A stretch of DNA of 64,000 nt. It comes from Streptomyces roseoverticillatus (lineage in GTDB: Bacteria > Actinomycetota > Actinomycetes > Streptomycetales > Streptomycetaceae). Position numbers and translations under genes: made by a program. The notes under the pieces were generated by a model. That model did no database searches, was not told the DNA's origin, and worked only from the letters and a program-made list of their open reading frames with translations. Shown here in pieces: positions 59,866 to 64,000 of the stretch (positions within the stretch are counted from its first letter, which is position 1; each line of letters starts with the position of its first letter). The stretch lies in contig NZ_JOFL01000008.1 of assembly GCF_000719265.1 (NCBI RefSeq), positions 186,001 through 250,000 on the forward strand, read 5' to 3'.

Positions 59866-60371
59866 CTGCATTCCCCCGGGGGGCGACCCCCGTATCCCCC
59901 GCCGGCCCCGCCGCGTACGGGCTGAGCCACGAAGCCCGCAACCTGCACTGGCTGCTGACCAACCTCGTGGAGGAGGTGCCCGGCGTGCGGTCCGTCGCCG
60001 TCGTCTCCTCCGACGGCCTGCTCCTGCTCTCGTCCGACCCGCGCCTGGTGCACCGCGGCGAGAGACCGGAAGGGCCGCGCGGCTCCACGGCCGACCTCGC
60101 CACCATCGTCGCGGGCCTGGGCAGCCTGACGACCGGCGCCGCGTGCCTGATGGACGGCGGCTTCGTCAAGCAGACCATGGTCGCGATGGACGAGGGCAGC
60201 CTGTTCGTGATGACCGTCAGCGACGGCTCGCTGCTGGGCGTCCACGCCGAGCCCGACTGCGACATGAGCGTCGTCGCGTACCACATGGCCCTCTTCGTCG
60301 GCCGGGCCGGGCACGTCCTCACCCCCGAACTCCGCAGGGAGCTGCGGCAGTCGGTGGAGGCGGTCGGATGA
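59862..60371 (+). CDS. cvnB: Conservon roadblock/LC7-domain protein CvnB
   Basis: A 169-residue roadblock/LC7-fold protein (NLHWLLTNLVEEVPGVRSVA, VVSSDGLLLLSSDPRL, GGFVKQTMVAMDEGSLFVMT). Such domains modulate small GTPases. The start is TTG 59862: it overlaps the cvnA stop (TTGA) and has GAGGAGG at 7 nt spacing, whereas no ATG or GTG lies before the conserved region. It is coupled to cvnA upstream and cvnC downstream (ATGA). Confidence 0.9.
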   Translation: MTAFPRGATPVSPAGPAAYGLSHEARNLHWLLTNLVEEVPGVRSVAVVSSDGLLLLSSDPRLVHRGERPEGPRGSTADLATIVAGLGSLTTGAACLMDGGFVKQTMVAMDEGSLFVMTVSDGSLLGVHAEPDCDMSVVAYHMALFVGRAGHVLTPELRRELRQSVEAVG

Positions 60372-60757
60372 CGGGCACCGCCGCCGCCTGCGGCAAGCCG
60401 GCGCGCGTCCGCCCGTACTCGCTGGCCGGCGGGCGCCCCCGCCGGTGCCGGCTGCTGCTCGTCGAGACCTTCGTGGCGGCCCTCGACGCGGACGGCACCG
60501 CCCCCGGCAGCGGCCCGGGGGCGGGCCCCCACCCGCGGGTCCCGCCCGAAGGCCGCGCCATCGTGGACCTGTGCCACCGGCTGCGGTCGGTCGCCGAGAT
60601 CGCCGCGCTGCTGCGCATGCCGCTCGGCGCCGTACGGGTCCTCCTCCTCGAACTGGCCGAGCAGGGCAGGGTCCGCGTCTTCGACACCGCCCACGGCACC
60701 GGCCGGCCCGACCGCGTGCTGCTCGAAAGGGTGCAAGGTGCGCTCCGCCGACTGTGA
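60368..60757 (+). CDS. cvnC: Conservon DUF742 protein CvnC
   Basis: A 129-residue DUF742 protein: VRPYSLAGGRPRR, LLLVETFVAALDAD, RAIVDLCHRLRSVAEIAALL, PLGAVRVLLLELAEQGRV. The C-terminal half has a winged-helix look. It is the third conservon component. The ATG overlaps the cvnB stop (ATGA); the last 20 bp overlap cvnD. Confidence 0.9.
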   Translation: MTGTAAACGKPARVRPYSLAGGRPRRCRLLLVETFVAALDADGTAPGSGPGAGPHPRVPPEGRAIVDLCHRLRSVAEIAALLRMPLGAVRVLLLELAEQGRVRVFDTAHGTGRPDRVLLERVQGALRRL

Positions 60758-61496
60758 AGAAGACCCGGAACCCCGGCGCCCGGAACTGCGCGGCCCCGCC
60801 TTCGGCCCCGAGGCGGCCGCCCTGCCCGCGGTACCGGGCCGCCTGCCCGCCGGCCGCCCGGAGCCACCCGGTTCCCCGCCCCGCGCGGTGACGCTCGGCG
60901 CCGTCGCCGCCGACGACGCGCCGCGCCCCTGGCAGACCGACCGCACCCGCGCCCCCATCGCCACGAAGATCGTCGTGGCGGGCGGCTTCGGCGTCGGCAA
61001 GACCACCTTCGTCGGCTCCGTCTCGGAGATCACGCCGCTGCGCACCGAGGCCCTGATGACCGCCGCCGCGCGGGACGTCGACGACGCCACCGCCACCCCC
61101 GCCAAGCGGACGACCACCGTCGCCATGGACTTCGGGCGGCTCACCCTCGACGCCGACCTCGTCCTCTACCTCTTCGGCACCCCCGGCCAGAAACGATTCT
61201 GGTTCATGTGGGACGACCTCGTGCGCGGCGCGATCGGCGCCGTCGTGCTGGCCGACACCCGGCGCCTCGCGGAGTCCTTCCCCGCCCTCGACTACTTCGA
61301 GACCGCCGGCCTGCCGTACGTCGTGGCGGTCAACCACTTCGAGGGCGCCGACCGCCACGCCCCCGAGGCCGTCCGCGAGGCGCTCGCGCTGCCGCCGCCC
61401 GTCCCGGTGGTGACCATGGACGCCCGGAAGCGGATCACGGTCGTCGACACCCTGCTGGCCCTCGTCGGCCGGGCGCTCGACACCCTGCCCGAGTGA
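60738..61496 (+). CDS. cvnD: Conservon small GTPase CvnD
   Basis: A 252-residue Ras-like GTPase: P loop VAGGFGVGKTTFVGS, switch region with KRTTTVAMDFGRL, G3 LYLFGTPGQKRFWF, G4-like VAVNHFEGADRH (NHFE in place of NKxD). The first ~65 residues (PEPRRPELRGPAFG...) are an extra Pro-rich segment; most CvnD proteins have ~190-200 residues, so an internal GTG near 60888 (VTLGAVAADDAP) is an alternative start. GTG 60738 has AAAGG seven bases upstream. Confidence 0.88.
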   Translation: MRSADCEEDPEPRRPELRGPAFGPEAAALPAVPGRLPAGRPEPPGSPPRAVTLGAVAADDAPRPWQTDRTRAPIATKIVVAGGFGVGKTTFVGSVSEITPLRTEALMTAAARDVDDATATPAKRTTTVAMDFGRLTLDADLVLYLFGTPGQKRFWFMWDDLVRGAIGAVVLADTRRLAESFPALDYFETAGLPYVVAVNHFEGADRHAPEAVREALALPPPVPVVTMDARKRITVVDTLLALVGRALDTLPE

Positions 61497-61506
61497 GGAG
61501 CGACCC

Positions 61507-62766
61507 GTGAGACGGATCCTCATCGCCGGGGCCGGCCAGTCCGGCCTCCAGCTGGCCCTCGGCCTCCAGTTCCACGGCTACGACGTGACGCTGATGTCCA
61601 ACCGCACCTCCGAAGAGATACGTTCCGGCCGGGTGATGTCCACCCAGTGCATGTTCCCCACGGCCCTGCGCCACGAGCACGAGCTCGGCCTCGGCTTCTG
61701 GGCGGCCGCCGCGCCGCGCATCGAGGGCGTCGGCGTCTCCGTCGCCGAGCCGGGAGCCGCCGCGGGCCCGCACCGGCGCTCCGTCGACTGGCTCGGCCGG
61801 CTCGGCGGCTGCGCCCAGTCCGTGGACCAGCGGCTGAAGATGTCCGGCTGGCTGGACACCTTCGCCGAGCGCGGCGGCCGGCTGGCCGTCCACGCCGCCG
61901 CGGTCTCCGACCTGGACGCCCTCGCCGGCCACTACGACCTGGTGCTCGTCGCCACGGGCAAGGGCGAGCTCGCGGAGCTCTTCGACCGCGACCCCGCCGG
62001 CTCCCCGTACACGGTCCCGCAGCGCGCCCTGGCCGTCGCCTACGTGCACGGGCTCGGCCCGCGCCCCGAGCACCCGGACACCGAAGCGGTGCGCTGCAAC
62101 CTCGTGCCCGGCGCGGGGGAGCTGTTCGTGCTGCCGACGCTCACCGTCTCCGGCCGCGCCGACGTCCTGTTCTGGGAGGCCGTGCCGGACGGGCCCCTGG
62201 ACGCCTTCCAGGACCAGCCCGGCCCCGGCGAGCACCTGGCGCGGACCCTGGAGCTGATGGAGACCTACGTTCCCTGGGAGTACGCACGGGCCACCCGCGT
62301 CGAGCTCACCGACGCGCAGGCCACCCTGGCCGGCCGCTACACCCCGGCCGTGCGCGACCCCGTCGGCCGGCTGCCCTCCGGCGGGCTCGTCCTCGGGGTC
62401 GCCGACGCGGTCGTGGCCGACGACCCCGTCACCGGGCAGGGCGCCAACTCCGCCGCCAAGTGCGCCGCCGCCTACCTCGCCGCGATCGTCCGGCACGGCG
62501 AGCGGCCCTTCGACGAGGCGTGGATGCGGGCGGCGTTCGCCGGCCACTGGGTCTCGGCGCGGCACACCACCGCCTGGACCAACGCGATGCTCGCGCCGCG
62601 CCAGCCCGCGCACGTGCGGGAGCTCCTGGAAGCGGCGGGCCGGCACCAGGCCCTCGCCGATCGCATCGCCGGCGGCTTCGACGACCCGGAGGACTTCGCG
62701 GAGTACTTCTACGACGCGCGGGACGCGCAGGCGTGCGTGGCGGCCCTGGCCGGGGAGCCGGCGTGA
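61507..62766 (+). CDS. FAD-dependent monooxygenase, StyA (styrene/indole monooxygenase) family
   Basis: A 419-residue flavoprotein. The dinucleotide fold begins at once (ILIAGAGQSGLQLALGLQ), followed by the family's TLMSNRTSEEIRSGRV and STQCMFPTALRHEHELG, later DLVLVATGKGELAELF and GVADAVVADDPVTGQGANS. StyA-type enzymes epoxidise styrene or oxidise indole using FADH2 from a separate reductase (StyB); no reductase is nearby. GTG 61507 has GAGGAG upstream and lies 10 bp after cvnD, so it is very probably in the conservon operon, which suggests its activity is tied to the Cvn switch. Confidence 0.9.
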   Translation: MRRILIAGAGQSGLQLALGLQFHGYDVTLMSNRTSEEIRSGRVMSTQCMFPTALRHEHELGLGFWAAAAPRIEGVGVSVAEPGAAAGPHRRSVDWLGRLGGCAQSVDQRLKMSGWLDTFAERGGRLAVHAAAVSDLDALAGHYDLVLVATGKGELAELFDRDPAGSPYTVPQRALAVAYVHGLGPRPEHPDTEAVRCNLVPGAGELFVLPTLTVSGRADVLFWEAVPDGPLDAFQDQPGPGEHLARTLELMETYVPWEYARATRVELTDAQATLAGRYTPAVRDPVGRLPSGGLVLGVADAVVADDPVTGQGANSAAKCAAAYLAAIVRHGERPFDEAWMRAAFAGHWVSARHTTAWTNAMLAPRQPAHVRELLEAAGRHQALADRIAGGFDDPEDFAEYFYDARDAQACVAALAGEPA

Positions 62767-62770
62767 GGCC

Positions 62771-62785
62771 GCCGGGTCGCCCGGC
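62771..62785. terminator. Weak hairpin between convergent genes
   Basis: GCCGGG-TCG-CCCGGC forms a 6-bp stem, 3-nt loop, in the 28-bp gap between the monooxygenase stop and the NlpC/P60 stop. Confidence 0.4.
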
Positions 62786-62794
62786 CCCGCCGGT

Positions 62795-63940
62795 CTACGA
62801 CGGGGCCGACGCCGACCCGTAGCCCGCGTCGGAGCCGTACGCGGCGCCCTCCGGCAGCGGCGGCAGCTCGTACTTCCGCAGCGGCGCCTCGCCCGCGTCC
62901 GGGCGGACCGCCCCGAGCAGCGGGTTGGCGGCGATCGGCGAGACCTTCACGCTGCCGCCCGGCCGCGGCGCCTGCATCACCAGGCCGTTGCCGATGTAGA
63001 GCGCGACGTGCGTCGCCCCCTCGAAGTAGAGCACCAGGTCGCCCGGGCGCAGCTCGTCGAGGGCCACCCGCGGCAGGCTCTTCCACTGCTCCTGGCTCGT
63101 GCGCGGGATGACGTCGCCCGCGTGGGCCCAGGCCTGTGAGGTGAGCCCCGAGCAGTCGAAGGCGTCCGGCCCGGCCGCGCCCCACACGTACGGCTTGCCG
63201 AACTGCTCGAACGCGTAGGCGATGGCCTTGCGGCCCGCGGCGGACGGCCTGGTCGAGCCGCTCAGCCGGCCCGAGGAGAGCAGCGCGCGCTGGGCCTCGC
63301 CGATGTTCTTCTGCTCCAGGCGCTGGATGTCGGCGAGCTGGTTGCCGGTCAGCGACGCCAGCATCTTCTCGACGTCGCCGAGGCTCCGCTTGACCTTGTC
63401 GCGCTGCTGCTTCTGCTTCGCGGCCAGCACCTGCTGCTCGTTGAGGGCCTCGCGCGCCTTGACCGCCAGGTCCGAGGCGCGCTTCTCGTCCTTCGTGAGG
63501 CGGCCGACCGTGGCCGCCCGCTGGCCCGCCGCCCGCTGGATCTGGTGACCCCGGTCGAGCGCCTGCTGCGGGTCGCCGCTGAGGAGCACGGAGACGTACG
63601 GGGCGAGGGTGCCGCTCGTGCCCTGGTACTGCTCCCGGGCGAGCCGCCCGGCCGCGTCGCGGCTGCCGGTGAGGGCGACGCGGGCGGTCGCGAGCTGCTC
63701 GTTGAGCCCGTCCACCCGCTTGTGCTGCGTCTTCAGCTTCTCCTCGGTCGCGTTGTACGTCTCGGTGGCCTCCTCGGCCTTCCGGTAGAGCGTCTGGAGG
63801 CGGGTGAGCAGGGTGTGGACGGACGGCTGGTCGGGCGGGGCCGCGGGGGCGGCCGCCGCCGGGGGCGGGGGCAGTGCGAGCGACGCGGCGCCGGCCATCA
63901 GCGCCGCCGTGCAGACAGAACGCACGAACCGTCCTGACAC
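62795..63940 (-). CDS. Secreted NlpC/P60 peptidoglycan endopeptidase with coiled-coil domain
   Basis: A 381-residue exported cell-wall hydrolase of the RipA/PcsB-like plan. Signal peptide (RSVCTAALMAGAASLALPPP, then AAAAP), a long coiled coil at ~35-215 (RKAEEATETYNATEEKL, KQKQQRDKVKRSLGDVEKML), then NlpC/P60: catalytic Cys in DAFDCSGLTSQAW, His in ATHVALYIGNGLV. The family cuts within stem peptides (gamma-D-Glu to diamino acid). GTG 63940 has GGAGGTGA at ideal spacing. Many Streptomyces genes of this type are under a cyclic-di-AMP (ydaO) riboswitch; only 60 bp of leader are in the window, too little to judge. Confidence 0.92.
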   Translation of the reverse strand: MSGRFVRSVCTAALMAGAASLALPPPPAAAAPAAPPDQPSVHTLLTRLQTLYRKAEEATETYNATEEKLKTQHKRVDGLNEQLATARVALTGSRDAAGRLAREQYQGTSGTLAPYVSVLLSGDPQQALDRGHQIQRAAGQRAATVGRLTKDEKRASDLAVKAREALNEQQVLAAKQKQQRDKVKRSLGDVEKMLASLTGNQLADIQRLEQKNIGEAQRALLSSGRLSGSTRPSAAGRKAIAYAFEQFGKPYVWGAAGPDAFDCSGLTSQAWAHAGDVIPRTSQEQWKSLPRVALDELRPGDLVLYFEGATHVALYIGNGLVMQAPRPGGSVKVSPIAANPLLGAVRPDAGEAPLRKYELPPLPEGAAYGSDAGYGSASAPS

Positions 63941-64000
63941 GAGCTCACCTCCGGTGTGGGGCGTGATCGTTTTGCCCAGGGAGGATCGTGCCACGTGCGG

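Noticed and set aside
63941..64000. ydaO (cyclic-di-AMP) riboswitch before the NlpC/P60 gene
   Set aside because: Common for such genes in Streptomyces, but only 60 bp of leader are visible and the expected conserved segments cannot be recognised.
1..64000. CRISPR arrays, tRNA or rRNA genes
   Set aside because: No regularly spaced direct repeats with unique spacers and no cloverleaf or rRNA sequence was recognised by reading; a tRNAscan/Infernal run would be decisive.

Overview
The window looks like a stretch of Streptomyces chromosome. It is very GC-rich with strong third-position G/C bias, uses many GTG starts and one TTG start, and carries genus hallmarks: sodN with sodX, a conservon (cvnABCD), a fused E1/E2 2-oxoglutarate enzyme (kgd), LCP and DUF4097/PadR genes, and several signal proteins followed by long Ala/Pro/Gly-rich tails. 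From memory, the series sodN-sodX, malic enzyme, amino-acid ABC genes, kgd, lon matches the order in the S. coelicolor core chromosome. No tRNA, rRNA, CRISPR array, prophage or large natural-product cluster was seen.

Layout. 1-7.7 kb: GNAT fragment, UBP zinc finger, Na+/H+ antiporter, PLP desulfhydrase/deaminase-like enzyme, PGRP-type amidase, glutaminase, FabH-like synthase, secreted alkaline phosphatase, TatA. 7.9-16.9 kb: envelope and signalling genes (LCP ligase, secreted Gly-rich protein, OmpR/HK pair, DUF3592 protein with a repeat tail, RsbW-like ATPase, SigB/SigF-type sigma factor, acid phosphatase, GlsB-like protein). 17-21.8 kb: ArsR regulator overlapping a MgtA-type P-type ATPase, then divergent sodN and sodX, and a CGNR zinc-finger gene overlapping sodX at the 3' end. 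21.9-27.5 kb is the accessory part: a methyltransferase, an XRE-TPR regulator followed by three very small genes with lower GC than the surroundings, a GH5 glycosidase, and an IS605-type tnpB element lying exactly between the GH5 leader and the stop codon of an MDR oxidoreductase.

27.5-39.3 kb: MDR oxidoreductase, secreted seven-repeat beta-propeller, malic enzyme, three-gene amino-acid ABC transporter (the permease has a long Lys/Glu/Ala/poly-Ser N-terminal extension), Uma2 protein, PadR-DUF4097 operon with a palindromic operator candidate, and a tiny DUF6104 gene. 39.4-51.5 kb: kgd, an HK/RR pair, a spermidine-synthase-like gene, a rhomboid-like membrane protein whose tail runs antisense over a broken imine-reductase-like pseudogene, lon with a HAIR-like (HspR) site, and a divergent MarR/metallo-hydrolase pair sharing a 19-bp palindrome. 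51.6-64 kb: thermolysin-family protease, GH25 lysozyme, MarR regulator, PP2C-like protein, conservon cvnABCD followed closely by a StyA-type flavin monooxygenase, and an NlpC/P60 cell-wall hydrolase.

Most gene ends that face each other are separated by near-perfect GC-rich hairpins (14-24 bp stems), listed as terminators. The most interesting items are the XRE-TPR/small-gene cassette, the tnpB element with one lost zinc-finger cysteine and a predicted guide-RNA end, the ABC permease extension, the pseudogene under the rhomboid-like gene, and several clean operator-like repeats.
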